Shown in pieces: positions 10,064-19,638 of a stretch of 64,000 nt of DNA; within the stretch, counting starts at the first letter, position 1, and every line of letters starts with the position of its first letter. The position numbers and the translations under genes were made by a program. The DNA is from Pantoea deleyi. GTDB taxonomy: Bacteria; Pseudomonadota; Gammaproteobacteria; Enterobacterales; Enterobacteriaceae. Under the pieces are notes generated by a model. The model was not told the DNA's origin, made no database searches, and saw only the letters and a list, made by a program, of their open reading frames with translations. The stretch lies in assembly GCF_022647325.1 (NCBI RefSeq), contig NZ_CP071405.1:1364001-1428000 (forward strand). The letters are read 5' to 3'.

Positions 10064-10318
10064 GGCAGCGTCTTACCGGACTGAAACATTATGTAACGCC
10101 AGTGTAACGGCATCAGTTGTGGTCTCAGTAGCCGGTTATCGGGTTTACACCCGCCTCAAGGAAGCGTTCTGGCACAGGGAAGTCAGGTTTGAGATGGCGT
10201 TCAATGGCTTAACACCCTTATTACGTTAGCCGACGCGCCAGTCTGTTTTACCGATTGTCCTGCCGCCTGGTTGCGCGGCAGCGCTAAAAAGACCCTGCAT
10301 AATAAAACCGGAGATACC

Positions 10319-11314
10319 ATGAATAAGAAGGTTTTCACGCTTACCGCACTGGTTGCCAGCATGATGTTTGGCGCAACCGCTCACGCAGCTGATACCCGCA
10401 TCGGCGTGACCATTTACAAATATGATGACAACTTCATGTCGATGGTGCGCAAAGATATCGAGAAAGAAGCGAAAGCCATCGGTGGCGTGCAGTTGCTGAT
10501 GAACGACTCGCAGAACGACCAGTCCAAACAGAACGATCAGATTGACGTGCTGATGGCAAAAGGCGTGAAAGCGCTGGCGATTAACCTGGTTGACCCGGCC
10601 GCTGCAGCGGTTGTGGTGGATAAAGCGCGTGCCAACGACGTGCCGGTAGTCTTCTTCAACAAAGAGCCGAATGCCAAAGTGCTGGCCGGTTACGACAAAG
10701 CCTATTACGTGGGAACCGACTCTAAAGAGTCCGGCATCATTCAGGGCAAGCTGATTGAGAAGCACTGGAAAGCGACGCCGGCCTGGGATCTGAACAAAGA
10801 TGGTACCATCCAGTTTGTGCTGCTGAAAGGCGAGCCAGGCCATCCGGATGCGGAAGCCCGTACCAAATATGTGATCGATACCCTGAACAAAGATGGCCTG
10901 AAAACCCAGCAGTTAGCGATGGACACGGCGATGTGGGACACCGCTCAGGCTAAAGATAAGATGGATGCGTGGCTGTCTGGCCCGAACGCGAAGAAAATCG
11001 AAGTGGTGATTGCGAACAACGACGCCATGGCAATGGGTGCGGTTGAAGCGCTGAAAGCGCACAACATGACCTCTATTCCGGTCTTCGGCGTCGATGCCCT
11101 GCCAGAAGCGCTGGCGCTGGTGAAATCCGGTGCGCTGGCCGGTACCGTGCTGAACGATGCTGAGAACCAGGCGAAAGCAACGCTGGACATCGCCAACAAC
11201 CTGGCGAACGGCAAAGGGGCAACCGACGGAACCAACTTCAAGATGGTTGATAAGATCGTCCGCGTTCCTTACGTACCGGTTGATAAAGAAAACCTGTCTC
11301 AGTTCCAGAAATAA
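10319..11314 (+). CDS. mglB: Galactose/glucose-binding periplasmic protein MglB
   Basis: This 331-residue protein binds D-galactose and D-glucose in the periplasm, delivers them to MglAC and also serves as a Trg chemotaxis ligand-binder. The signal peptide is clear: MNKK, a hydrophobic run, and cleavage after ATAHA, leaving [14 protein letters not shown]. The calcium-binding loop region DLNKDGTIQ and the sugar-contact segments [11 protein letters not shown] and [10 protein letters not shown] are intact. The GGAG-like ribosome site (CCGGAG) precedes the ATG. It is the first gene of mglBAC; a hairpin with a T-tract behind it probably lowers readthrough so that MglB is made in excess. Confidence 0.95.
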   Translation: MNKKVFTLTALVASMMFGATAHAADTRIGVTIYKYDDNFMSMVRKDIEKEAKAIGGVQLLMNDSQNDQSKQNDQIDVLMAKGVKALAINLVDPAAAAVVVDKARANDVPVVFFNKEPNAKVLAGYDKAYYVGTDSKESGIIQGKLIEKHWKATPAWDLNKDGTIQFVLLKGEPGHPDAEARTKYVIDTLNKDGLKTQQLAMDTAMWDTAQAKDKMDAWLSGPNAKKIEVVIANNDAMAMGAVEALKAHNMTSIPVFGVDALPEALALVKSGALAGTVLNDAENQAKATLDIANNLANGKGATDGTNFKMVDKIVRVPYVPVDKENLSQFQK

Positions 11315-11325
11315 GATCGATTACG

Positions 11326-11351
11326 GGCGCGACCGCTGTCGCGCCTTTTTT
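11326..11351 (+). terminator. Intercistronic attenuator between mglB and mglA
   Basis: A perfect 8-bp GC-rich stem (GGCGCGAC with its complement, 4-nt loop) is followed by six T. It follows the mglB stop by 11 bp. It would act as a partial terminator, consistent with high binding-protein and low ATPase/permease output. Confidence 0.8.
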
Positions 11352-11382
11352 ATGTCACCACCGTTTTTTAGCCAGGTAAATT

Positions 11383-12903
11383 ATGGCCAGTGATAACACG
11401 ACCGCGCAGCGAGAATATCTGCTGGAAATGACGAATGTCTCTAAATCATTTCCCGGTGTTAAAGCGTTAGATAATGTGAATTTAAAAGTGCGGCCTCACT
11501 CTGTTCATGCATTAATGGGCGAGAACGGTGCCGGGAAATCCACCTTATTAAAATGCCTGTTTGGTATTTATAAAAAAGATACCGGCAGTATCCTGTTCCA
11601 GGGTAATGAGATCGATTATAAGAGTTCCAAAGAGGCGCTGGAAAATGGCGTGTCGATGGTGCATCAGGAATTAAACCTGGTTCTGCAGCGTACGGTCATG
11701 GATAACATGTGGCTGGGACGTTATCCGCGCAAAGGCTTCTTTGTCGATCAGGATAAAATGTACCAGGACACCAAAGCGATTTTTGACGAGCTGGATATCG
11801 ATATCGATCCGCGCGACAAAGTGGCCAATCTTTCTGTCTCGCAGATGCAGATGATTGAAATCGCCAAAGCGTTCTCCTATGACGCGAAAATTGTGATTAT
11901 GGATGAGCCGACCTCCTCGTTAACCGAGAAAGAGGTAAATCATCTGTTCACCATTATCCGTAAGCTGAAAGATCGCGGCTGCGGCATTGTTTATATTTCG
12001 CACAAGATGGAAGAGATTTTCCAGCTGTGTGATGAGATCACGATTCTGCGTGATGGTCAGTGGATTACCTCTCAGCCGCTGGAAGGGCTGGATATGGATA
12101 AGATCATCGCCATGATGGTCGGCCGTTCACTGAATCAGCGTTTTCCCGATCGGACCAACGTACCGGGCGAAACGATTCTTGAGGTGCGCAATCTGACCTC
12201 TCTGCGTCAGCCTTCGATTCGCGACATCTCGTTTGATCTGCGTAAAGGGGAGATCCTCGGCATTGCCGGGCTGGTGGGCGCCAAACGTACCGATATCGTC
12301 GAAACGCTGTTTGGCATTCGCGAAAAATCGGGCGGCACCATAAAACTGCATGGCAAACCGATTAATAACCACAGCGCCAATGAAGCCATTAACCACGGCT
12401 TTGCGCTGGTGACGGAAGAGCGTCGTTCGACCGGTATTTATGCTTACCTCGACATTGGATTTAACTCGCTTATTTCCAATATCAAAAAATATAAAAACAG
12501 TATGGGGCTGCTGGATAATAAACGCATGAAGAGTGATACCCAGTGGGTAATCGATTCAATGCGGGTAAAAACGCCTGGCCACCATACGCAGATTGGTTCG
12601 CTTTCGGGCGGTAACCAGCAAAAAGTAATTATTGGACGCTGGTTATTGACCCAGCCTGAAATCCTGATGCTTGATGAACCTACGCGCGGTATTGACGTAG
12701 GGGCAAAATTCGAAATTTACCAGCTGATTGCGGAGCTGGCGAAAAAAGAGAAGGGCATCATTATTATCTCATCCGAAATGCCGGAGCTGTTGGGCATTAC
12801 CGATCGTATTCTGGTAATGAGTAACGGTCTGGTAGCAGGCATAGTTGATACCAAAACGACCACGCAGAACGAAATATTGCGTTTAGCGTCATTACACCTT
12901 TAA
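11383..12903 (+). CDS. mglA: Galactose/methyl galactoside ABC importer ATPase MglA
   Basis: This 506-residue protein carries two fused nucleotide-binding domains. Domain 1 has Walker [10 protein letters not shown] (about residues 46-54) and Walker [11 protein letters not shown]. Domain 2 has the degenerate Walker [10 protein letters not shown] seen in sugar importers, signature LSGGNQQK and Walker [13 protein letters not shown]. The sequence is very close to E. coli MglA along its whole length, including the end RLASLHL. It powers galactose import through MglC. It follows mglB after the attenuator hairpin and precedes mglC by 19 bp. Confidence 0.96.
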   Translation: MASDNTTAQREYLLEMTNVSKSFPGVKALDNVNLKVRPHSVHALMGENGAGKSTLLKCLFGIYKKDTGSILFQGNEIDYKSSKEALENGVSMVHQELNLVLQRTVMDNMWLGRYPRKGFFVDQDKMYQDTKAIFDELDIDIDPRDKVANLSVSQMQMIEIAKAFSYDAKIVIMDEPTSSLTEKEVNHLFTIIRKLKDRGCGIVYISHKMEEIFQLCDEITILRDGQWITSQPLEGLDMDKIIAMMVGRSLNQRFPDRTNVPGETILEVRNLTSLRQPSIRDISFDLRKGEILGIAGLVGAKRTDIVETLFGIREKSGGTIKLHGKPINNHSANEAINHGFALVTEERRSTGIYAYLDIGFNSLISNIKKYKNSMGLLDNKRMKSDTQWVIDSMRVKTPGHHTQIGSLSGGNQQKVIIGRWLLTQPEILMLDEPTRGIDVGAKFEIYQLIAELAKKEKGIIIISSEMPELLGITDRILVMSNGLVAGIVDTKTTTQNEILRLASLHL

Positions 12904-12922
12904 TGAAGCAAGGGCTGTTAAC

Positions 12923-13933
12923 ATGAAAGCGACTACAAAAAAGAATGCGCTAACCTGGTTAAAAGAGGGCGGCATTTATGTCGTTCTGCTGGTATTGCTG
13001 GCTATTATTATTTTCCAGGATCCCTCGTTCTTAAGTTTAATGAACCTGAGTAACATCCTGACCCAGTCGTCAGTGCGTATTATTATTGCACTGGGTGTGG
13101 CGGGTCTGATTGTGACCCAGGGTACTGACCTGTCAGCCGGTCGTCAGGTGGGCCTGGCGGCAGTGGTTGCCGCAACGCTGTTGCAGGCGATGGATAACGC
13201 CAACAAGGTGTTCCCGACGCTGGATACGGTGCCGATCCCACTGGTTATCCTGACCGTGTGCATCATCGGCGGGGTGATTGGTCTGGTCAACGGTGTGATC
13301 ATTGCGTACCTGAAGGTGACGCCATTCATCACCACCCTGGGCACCATGATCATCGTTTACGGTATCAACTCCCTCTATTACGACTTTGTGGGTGCATCAC
13401 CGATTGCCGGTTTTGATGCAGGGTTCTCTAAATTCACGCAGGGCTTCCTGCGCTTCGGTGATTTTAAACTGTCGTTCATCACCTTCTACGCCGTGATCGC
13501 GATTGTTTTCGTCTGGGTGCTGTGGAACAAAACCCGCTTCGGCAAAAACATTTTTGCTATCGGCGGTAACCCGGAAGCGGCGAAAGTGTCAGGTGTGAAC
13601 GTGCCGTTGAACCTGATCATGATCTATGCGCTGTCAGGTGTGTTCTATGCCTTTGGCGGGATGCTGGAAGCGGGGCGTATCGGTTCGGCGACCAATAACC
13701 TGGGCTTTATGTATGAGCTGGATGCGATTGCTGCCTGTGTGGTCGGCGGCGTCTCCTTCGCGGGTGGTGTGGGAAGCGTGGCAGGTGTGGTTACCGGTGT
13801 GTTGATTTTCACCGTGATCAACTACGGTCTGACCTATATCGGCGTCAACCCATACTGGCAGTACATTATCAAAGGCGGCATTATTATCTTCGCCGTGGCG
13901 CTGGATTCACTGAAGTATTCGCGCAAGAAGTAA
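12923..13933 (+). CDS. mglC: Galactose/methyl galactoside ABC importer permease MglC
   Basis: This 336-residue inner-membrane protein is the channel subunit of the MglBAC importer and would act as a homodimer. It has about eight to ten hydrophobic segments, the RbsC-family segment GTDLSAGRQVGLAAVVAA, the conserved loop NKTRFGKNIFAIGGNPEAAKVSGVNV, and the late AACVVGGVSFAGGVGSV. Length equals the E. coli protein. It ends the operon; a strong terminator follows 18 bp after the stop. In K-12 the next genes are preA-preT-yeiS, which are absent here. Confidence 0.95.
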   Translation: MKATTKKNALTWLKEGGIYVVLLVLLAIIIFQDPSFLSLMNLSNILTQSSVRIIIALGVAGLIVTQGTDLSAGRQVGLAAVVAATLLQAMDNANKVFPTLDTVPIPLVILTVCIIGGVIGLVNGVIIAYLKVTPFITTLGTMIIVYGINSLYYDFVGASPIAGFDAGFSKFTQGFLRFGDFKLSFITFYAVIAIVFVWVLWNKTRFGKNIFAIGGNPEAAKVSGVNVPLNLIMIYALSGVFYAFGGMLEAGRIGSATNNLGFMYELDAIAACVVGGVSFAGGVGSVAGVVTGVLIFTVINYGLTYIGVNPYWQYIIKGGIIIFAVALDSLKYSRKK

Positions 13934-13950
13934 GCCTGATTCAGCAGCAG

Positions 13951-13977
13951 AAAAGCGACCTTCGGGTCGCTTTTTTT
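13951..13977 (+). terminator. Intrinsic terminator of mglBAC
   Basis: An AAAAGCGACC stem, a TTCG tetraloop and GGTCGCTTTTTTT form a textbook terminator 18 bp after the mglC stop codon. Confidence 0.9.
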
Positions 13978-14000
13978 ATGGGTCAGATACGGGAGAGGCT

Positions 14001-14252
14001 GTCAGACGGAGCAGGGGGAGGGAACCGGGGCAGATCGGACGGTGTTAATCCCGTTCATGAGATGGCGGGTCTTATCGTTACAGAGGGCGCGCCTGGTGGG
14101 GAGGATGCCGTCAGACGGAGCAGGCGCAGGGAATCGGGACAGATCGGACGGTGTTAATCCTGTCCATGAGATGGCGGGTCTTATCGTTTCAGAGGGCGCG
14201 CCTGGTGGAGAGGCTGTCAGACGGAGCAGGCGCAGGGAACAGGGTCAGATCG
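14001..14252. repeat. Direct tandem repeat, about 107-bp unit, 2.3 copies
   Basis: Copy 1 runs 14001-14109 (109 bp), copy 2 runs 14110-14215 (106 bp) and copy 3 is truncated at 14216-14252. Each begins GTCAGACGGAGCAGG and contains GATCGGACGGTGTTAATCC, CATGAGATGGCGGGTCTTAT and AGAGGGCGCGCCTGGTGG. Copies 1 and 2 differ by only a few substitutions and a 3-bp length change at the end. The 10 bp before copy 1 (GGGAGAGGCT) match the end of copy 2, so the array begins with a partial unit. An open frame crosses the array (14042-14365) but has no good ribosome site and no recognisable product; I treat the region as non-coding. Confidence 0.85.
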
Positions 14253-14342
14253 GAAAGACGCAAAACCTGTCATCCATGACACGCTCGGCCCGCGTCGTCC
14301 CTGACGCGGGACGCTTTCCTCTTCTGACCCTGTTCCCTGCGC
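14230..14342. repeat. 113-bp inverted-repeat element with two internal hairpins
   Basis: The 20-bp arm GCGCAGGGAACAGGGTCAGA (14230-14249), which lies inside the third tandem copy, is exactly complementary to 14323-14342. Just inside, GGAAAG (14252-14257) pairs with CTTTCC (14314-14319), extended by two more pairs past a bulged A. Inside that are two further perfect hairpins: TGTCAT/ATGACA (14268-14281) and CCCGCGTC/GACGCGGG (14289-14310, 6-nt loop). Transcribed or extruded, this makes a long stem closed by two hairpins. No T-tract follows on either strand. Confidence 0.8.
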
Positions 14343-14346
14343 GTTC

Positions 14347-14503
14347 AGCTTACTCATTGCGGTGAGTATTACCGGACTGGTCGAGATGAGATTACTCATC
14401 GCGGTGAGAATTACCGCGCCTTTCGCGCGAGCTTACTCATTGCGGTGAGTATTGCCGGGCCGTTCGCGCGAGCTTACGCATTGTGGGGAGATTTACCGGG
14501 CCC
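14347..14503. repeat. Second tandem repeat family, about 41-44-bp unit, 4 copies
   Basis: Copies begin at 14347, 14391, 14430 and 14471. Copies A and C carry AGCTTACTCATTGCGGTGAG followed by TATT; B is the variant with ATCGCGGTGAGAATTA and D is the most diverged. Each better copy contains a small hairpin, TACTCA and TGAGTA around TTGCGG, and ends in a CCGG- or CGCGCG-containing spacer. The unit is unrelated to the 107-bp repeat. The block ends against a 7-bp hairpin (GGCCCTG/CAGGGCC, 14499-14517) close to the end of sanA. Confidence 0.8.
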
Positions 14504-14534
14504 TGCACATCAGGGCCGCATCGGCTTTTAGCCG

Positions 14535-15272
<738 letters not shown>

Positions 15273-15390
15273 TCAGAATTTTGAGATGGGACAAGGCTAC
15301 TTGAGGTGTCGCAGCGAAGCAAGTTAGAGCCGGCTGGCTGTGCTCTTTTTGAACACTGCCGGATCGAAAACCGATCCGGCAGTCAGCGGA

Positions 15391-17088
15391 TTAAATCGAG
15401 GTACGGCGATAATGACGATACTGCGGCAGCCAGAAGTTGTTGGCGATAGCCTGCGACAACACATCTTCAGAGGTCACCACGGCAACACCGGCCAGCTGGG
15501 CGGCTTTACCCACTTCCATCGCGATTATCTTCGATACGCCCTGAATATCTTTGATCTCCGGCAGAACCGGGCCTTCACCTTCGTTAACCAGCGGAGAGCA
15601 GTCGGCGAGCGCACGGCTGGCGGTCATCAGCATGGTATCGGTCACACGGCTGGCGCCCGAGGCAATCACGCCCAGACCGATGCCCGGGAAGATGTAGGAG
15701 TTGTTGCACTGGGCAATCGGATAGGTTTTACCATTCCAGCTCACCGGTGAGAACGGGCTGCCGGTCGCCACCAGTGCAGCACCATCGGTCCAGGCGATGA
15801 TATCGGCGGGCGTTGCTTCCACGCGCGAGGTCGGGTTCGACAACGGCATCACGATAGGGCGGCTACAGTGCTTGCGCATCTCGCGGATGATCTCTTCGGT
15901 GAACAGGCCAGGCTGGCCGGAAACACCAATCAGGATATCCGGTCTGGCGTTGCGTACCACATCCAGCAGTGAGATAGCGTCATTAGTGACATCCCAGCCC
16001 TGCAGGCTTTCGCTTTTCTGCACCAGCTTGCTCTGGAAATCGAGCAGGTTCGGCAGCTTGTCCGTGAGCAGACCGAAGCGGTCCACCATCAGAACGCGGC
16101 TGCGCGCTTCATCATCACTCAGACCTTCTGACTTCATCTGCGCGATGATCTGCTCCGCGATGCCGCAACCGGCGGAACCGGCACCCAGGAACACCACTTT
16201 CTGCTCACACAGGCGGCTTCCGGCGGCGCGACTGGCGGCGATCAGCGTGCCCACGGTCACGGCGGCGGTGCCCTGAATGTCATCGTTAAAGCAGCAGACT
16301 TCATCGCGATAGCGGTTCAGCAGCGGCATGGCGTTCTTCTGGGCGAAATCTTCAAACTGCAGCAGCACTTTCGGCCAGCGGCGTTTAACGGCCTGGATAA
16401 ACTCGTTCACGAACGCATCATACTCTTCGCCGGTGATGCGCGGATGACGCCATCCCATATAGAGTGGATCGTTCAGCAGCTGCTGGTTATTGGTGCCGAC
16501 ATCCAGCACCACCGGCAGGGTGTACGCCGGGCTGATACCGCCACAGGCGGTATAGAGCGAGAGCTTACCGATCGGAATACCCATACCACCGATGCCCTGG
16601 TCGCCCAGGCCCAGGATACGCTCACCGTCGGTGACCACAATCACCTTCACGTTCTGTTTGGTGGCGTTCTGCAGCATGTCTTCGATGCGGTCGCGGTTAG
16701 GGTAGGAGATGAAGACCCCACGCGCACGACGGTAGATTTCAGAGAAGTGTTCGCAGGCAGCGCCGACGGTCGGGGTGTAGATAATCGGCATCATCTCTTC
16801 GAGATGGTTATCCAGCAGGCGGTAGAACAGCGTTTCGTTGGTGTCCTGAATGTTTCGCAGGTAGACGTGCTTATCGTTATTGTTTTTGAAGTCCTGGAAC
16901 TGACGCCAGGCGCGCTTCGCCTGCTCTTCGATCGATTCCACCGCTTCTGGCAGCAGACCGTTGAGGTTGAATTCGTTACGTTCTTCGAGGGTAAAGGCGC
17001 TGCCTTTGTTCAGCAGGGGAAATTCCAGCAAAATCGGGCCAGCATAAGGGATATACAGCGGGCGTTTACTTTCGTATTCGAGTTCCAT
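15391..17088 (-). CDS. maeA: NAD-dependent malic enzyme
   Basis: This 565-residue enzyme decarboxylates malate to pyruvate with NAD+, linking the citric acid cycle to gluconeogenic precursors. The start I chose ([18 protein letters not shown]) gives exactly the E. coli MaeA length and has CGGAG upstream; an in-frame ATG seven codons earlier is less likely. Visible features are the malic-motif region [58 protein letters not shown] and the nucleotide fold [15 protein letters not shown]. It sits between cdd and sanA, which are adjacent in K-12. A 12-bp perfect hairpin (15355-15383) lies just after the stop codon, without a T-tract. Confidence 0.96.
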   Translation of the reverse strand: MELEYESKRPLYIPYAGPILLEFPLLNKGSAFTLEERNEFNLNGLLPEAVESIEEQAKRAWRQFQDFKNNNDKHVYLRNIQDTNETLFYRLLDNHLEEMMPIIYTPTVGAACEHFSEIYRRARGVFISYPNRDRIEDMLQNATKQNVKVIVVTDGERILGLGDQGIGGMGIPIGKLSLYTACGGISPAYTLPVVLDVGTNNQQLLNDPLYMGWRHPRITGEEYDAFVNEFIQAVKRRWPKVLLQFEDFAQKNAMPLLNRYRDEVCCFNDDIQGTAAVTVGTLIAASRAAGSRLCEQKVVFLGAGSAGCGIAEQIIAQMKSEGLSDDEARSRVLMVDRFGLLTDKLPNLLDFQSKLVQKSESLQGWDVTNDAISLLDVVRNARPDILIGVSGQPGLFTEEIIREMRKHCSRPIVMPLSNPTSRVEATPADIIAWTDGAALVATGSPFSPVSWNGKTYPIAQCNNSYIFPGIGLGVIASGASRVTDTMLMTASRALADCSPLVNEGEGPVLPEIKDIQGVSKIIAMEVGKAAQLAGVAVVTSEDVLSQAIANNFWLPQYRHYRRTSI

Positions 17089-17356
17089 GCAGTGATGCTC
17101 CGGTTGCAATGTTTTCTGGCGTCACGCCGGACAGGTAGCGCCAGTTTTTTTACCCCTCATAGCTCAGACTACAGGCCTGGCAACGGCAGCGTACTGCTGC
17201 CGAAAAATTCACGACCGTGCTGCCATCCTGCAACCTGAATTATTCAGAGTAATGAGTAATGACGTGAATTCTGGCGCCAGATCCTATGAAATTTCCCACA
17301 GAAATACAGCGTTTTTTCATAAAAGCTCACAAAAGTGTGGCCGCGCAGACAGCGGG

Positions 17357-18247
17357 TTATGCTTTGTTCAGCGTTACCTGTAGCAGCTCACGGCAGCCAA
17401 ATGTCTGAAGCGTCGCCTGCGTGGCGGCGAACTGGCTTAACGTGGCATTTTCTGCTTCTGCGAGTACCGCTTTTTTTATCTGATGCACATCGCCACCCTG
17501 CATATTCAGCAGCACCAGCGCCGCCTGAAGCGGGGGGAAGCTCGGGTTAAACGCCGCGTTTTCGGCATAGCGACCGGCGACGATCGTGCCGTTTTCAGTG
17601 AGCAGCGCCACGCCCGCATGGGACTGACTGTAGGGCGCATGGCTGGCATTGGCCGCCGCCACCGCCGCCTGCACCAGCTCGTCGCCTGCGGCGTTATACC
17701 CATGATCCACCTCATCCATCAGGAAGGTGGTGATATCGAGATCGCGCGGGCCAAACGCATCCGGCAGATAGTCGGCCAGCGTGCTGACCGCGCGTTGCGG
17801 CAGGCTGATCCGAATGGCGGTGCCGCTGTTCAGCTCATTCATAAACTGACGGCAGTGGCCACATGGCGTGTAATTCACCGTGATGGTCTCTATCTGGCGT
17901 TCACCACGCAGCCATGCGTGCGTAATGGCGCTCTGCTCGGCGTGCACCGTCTGCTGCATGGGGGTGCCGACAAACTCCATATTGGCGCCGAAGTACCAGT
18001 TGCCGCTCACGCCACGGGCGATCGCGCCGACGTTGAAATGGGAGACGGTGGCAACCGCACAGGCCGCCGCCAGCGGCAGCAGCGCCAGCGCCAGGGCATC
18101 GGCTTCCATCCGGGTCTGTTGCTGCAGCAGCGCGACCTGGTCGGCGCTGAGCACCGCCTGAAAATCGGGATCGTTCAGCAGGGGAGCGAGTGCGGTCTGC
18201 AGCGTTGACGGCAATGCCTCAAACGCAGAGAGGAAACGGGATTGCAT
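17357..18247 (-). CDS. cdd: Cytidine deaminase
   Basis: This 296-residue enzyme deaminates cytidine and deoxycytidine to the uridine forms in pyrimidine salvage. It is the long, two-domain homodimeric type as in E. coli (294). The N-terminal catalytic domain has zinc ligands in TVHAEQSA and in TPCGHCRQ; the C-terminal half is a degenerate copy of the fold. The ATG has TGAGG before it. A CRP-like site lies upstream, in line with known CRP/CytR control of cdd. It follows yohK on the same strand after 120 bp. Confidence 0.95.
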   Translation of the reverse strand: MQSRFLSAFEALPSTLQTALAPLLNDPDFQAVLSADQVALLQQQTRMEADALALALLPLAAACAVATVSHFNVGAIARGVSGNWYFGANMEFVGTPMQQTVHAEQSAITHAWLRGERQIETITVNYTPCGHCRQFMNELNSGTAIRISLPQRAVSTLADYLPDAFGPRDLDITTFLMDEVDHGYNAAGDELVQAAVAAANASHAPYSQSHAGVALLTENGTIVAGRYAENAAFNPSFPPLQAALVLLNMQGGDVHQIKKAVLAEAENATLSQFAATQATLQTFGCRELLQVTLNKA

Positions 18248-18296
18248 GTGAGCCTCATTAAAGTCAGCAGGGCGATGTGCCAGTCAACGGTTTATA

Positions 18297-18312
18297 TGTG
18301 ATCTACATCGCT
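18297..18312. promoter_or_regulatory. CRP-like site upstream of cdd
   Basis: TGTGATCTACATCGCT has a perfect left half and three of five positions in the right half. It lies 50-65 bp before the cdd start codon. In E. coli cdd is activated by CRP and repressed by CytR; I could not identify a CytR site by eye. Confidence 0.5.
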
Positions 18313-18367
18313 CTGACAATGTAACCTGTGTTGCATGTTTCAACTTTGCGAGATCTCTCGCAAACTT

Positions 18368-19063
18368 TCAGCTTAAGCCGTGCAGCAGCAGCGGAAAAAT
18401 AAACGGCGCAAGCAGCGAGGTGATAATGCCGCAGATCACCAGCGCCAGAGAGCTGAAGGCCCCCTCCTGAAAGTCCAGTTCGGCGGCCCGTGCCGTACCC
18501 AGTGCATGCGAGGCGTTGCCGATCGCCAGTCCTCGCGCTGCTTTCGATTTCACGCCGAGCAGATTCAGCACCATATGACCAAAAACTGCGCCCAGCACTC
18601 CGGCAATCAGCACGCAGATCGCACTGATGGCGGGAATGCCGTGCAGCGATCCGGAAACGGCCATCGCGATAGGCGTGGTCACCGATTTGGGGACGATGGT
18701 GGCGGCAATTTCGGGCGTCGCGCCGAGCCACAGGGCAATGGCGGTGCCGGAGGTCATGGCGGTCAGGCTGCCGATAAAGCAGACGCCGATAATCGATTTC
18801 CAGCGGGCGCGAATCTGATGCATCTGCTCATACAGCGGCAGCGCCAGCGCCACCACAGCGGGCTGAAGGAGTGTATTGAGAATCTGGCTGCCCGCGAAAT
18901 AGCGCGAATAGGGCAGATGCAGCAGCAGCAGGATCGGGATAATGATCGCCATCGCGACCAGCAGCGGGTTAAGCAGCGATATTTTCAGCCGTATTGCCAG
19001 CCTGCGCGCCAGGAAAAAGGCGGCCAGCGTCAGCGGCAGCGACCACCATATTTCACTCATCAT
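18368..19063 (-). CDS. yohK: YohK, LrgB-family inner membrane protein
   Basis: This 231-residue polytopic protein has the exact E. coli YohK length. Conserved stretches include [49 protein letters not shown] and [34 protein letters not shown]. The family is paired with LrgA/CidA-type proteins; related proteins PlgG/LrgAB transport pyruvate or glycolate, while the E. coli pair is uncharacterised. The start overlaps the end of yohJ by 11 bp, so they are coupled. I chose the first of two adjacent ATGs because AGGAG lies eight bases before it. Confidence 0.92.
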   Translation of the reverse strand: MMSEIWWSLPLTLAAFFLARRLAIRLKISLLNPLLVAMAIIIPILLLLHLPYSRYFAGSQILNTLLQPAVVALALPLYEQMHQIRARWKSIIGVCFIGSLTAMTSGTAIALWLGATPEIAATIVPKSVTTPIAMAVSGSLHGIPAISAICVLIAGVLGAVFGHMVLNLLGVKSKAARGLAIGNASHALGTARAAELDFQEGAFSSLALVICGIITSLLAPFIFPLLLHGLS

Positions 19064-19445
19064 CGGTGTCTCCTGCCGGACGGCGGCTGTGCAGATGCTG
19101 GGCGCTGACACCGACAATCGACAGCACCAGAAACGTGCTGACGACGCAGGAGATGACGATAGGCCCGAACTGCGCGGTCAGAATATCGGTGTAGCTCATC
19201 ACCCCGACGCTGATCGGCACAAACAGCAGCGCCATATAGCGAATCAGCAGATGGCAGCCCGGCTTAACCCAGTTTACCGGCAGGATCTGTGAGGCCAGCA
19301 GCGCGAACAGGATCAGCATGCCCAGAATACTGCCGGGCAGTTTAATCGGCAGCAGCGCGGCGAGGCCGATGCCGGCATACAGGCAGAGATAGATAATGAT
19401 AAAGGCGCGAAGATAACGGCCGCAGACAGAGAGTAGGGTGCGCAT
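19053..19445 (-). CDS. yohJ: YohJ, LrgA/CidA-family inner membrane protein
   Basis: This 130-residue protein has four hydrophobic spans and the LrgA-family core [20 protein letters not shown] followed by [17 protein letters not shown]. It is the small holin-like partner of YohK and overlaps its gene by 11 bp. An AGGAG ribosome site precedes the ATG. As in K-12, yohJ-yohK leads into cdd. Confidence 0.92.
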   Translation of the reverse strand: MRTLLSVCGRYLRAFIIIYLCLYAGIGLAALLPIKLPGSILGMLILFALLASQILPVNWVKPGCHLLIRYMALLFVPISVGVMSYTDILTAQFGPIVISCVVSTFLVLSIVGVSAQHLHSRRPAGDTDDE

Positions 19446-19547
19446 GGCAGGCTCCTGTTTTTACTGCGTATCATCATACGCATTAACCGCTTAGCGTGCT
19501 AGCGATCACATTTACAGGGCGGGAAGGGCAGAAGGACGGGGCGTGTT

Positions 19548-19595
19548 CAGCAAAAGAGAAGGACCCTTTACGCCTGCAGGCAGACGCAAAGGGTC
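19548..19595 (-). terminator. Intrinsic terminator of metG
   Basis: A near-perfect 16-bp stem (GACCCTTT at 19562 with AAAGGGTC ending at 19595) is followed on the minus strand by CTTCTCTTTTGC. It lies 44 bp after the metG stop. Confidence 0.75.
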
Positions 19596-19638
19596 AGGAC
19601 AGCACATCACTGCGGTTTACGCGACGGCGTGCAGAGCC

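Noticed and set aside
14042..14365. 107-codon open frame across the tandem repeats
   Set aside because: It has no good ribosome site, its composition simply mirrors the repeat units, and no family is recognisable.
15355..15383. 12-bp perfect hairpin after maeA as a terminator
   Set aside because: No T-tract follows on either strand, so it is noted in the maeA entry rather than called a terminator.
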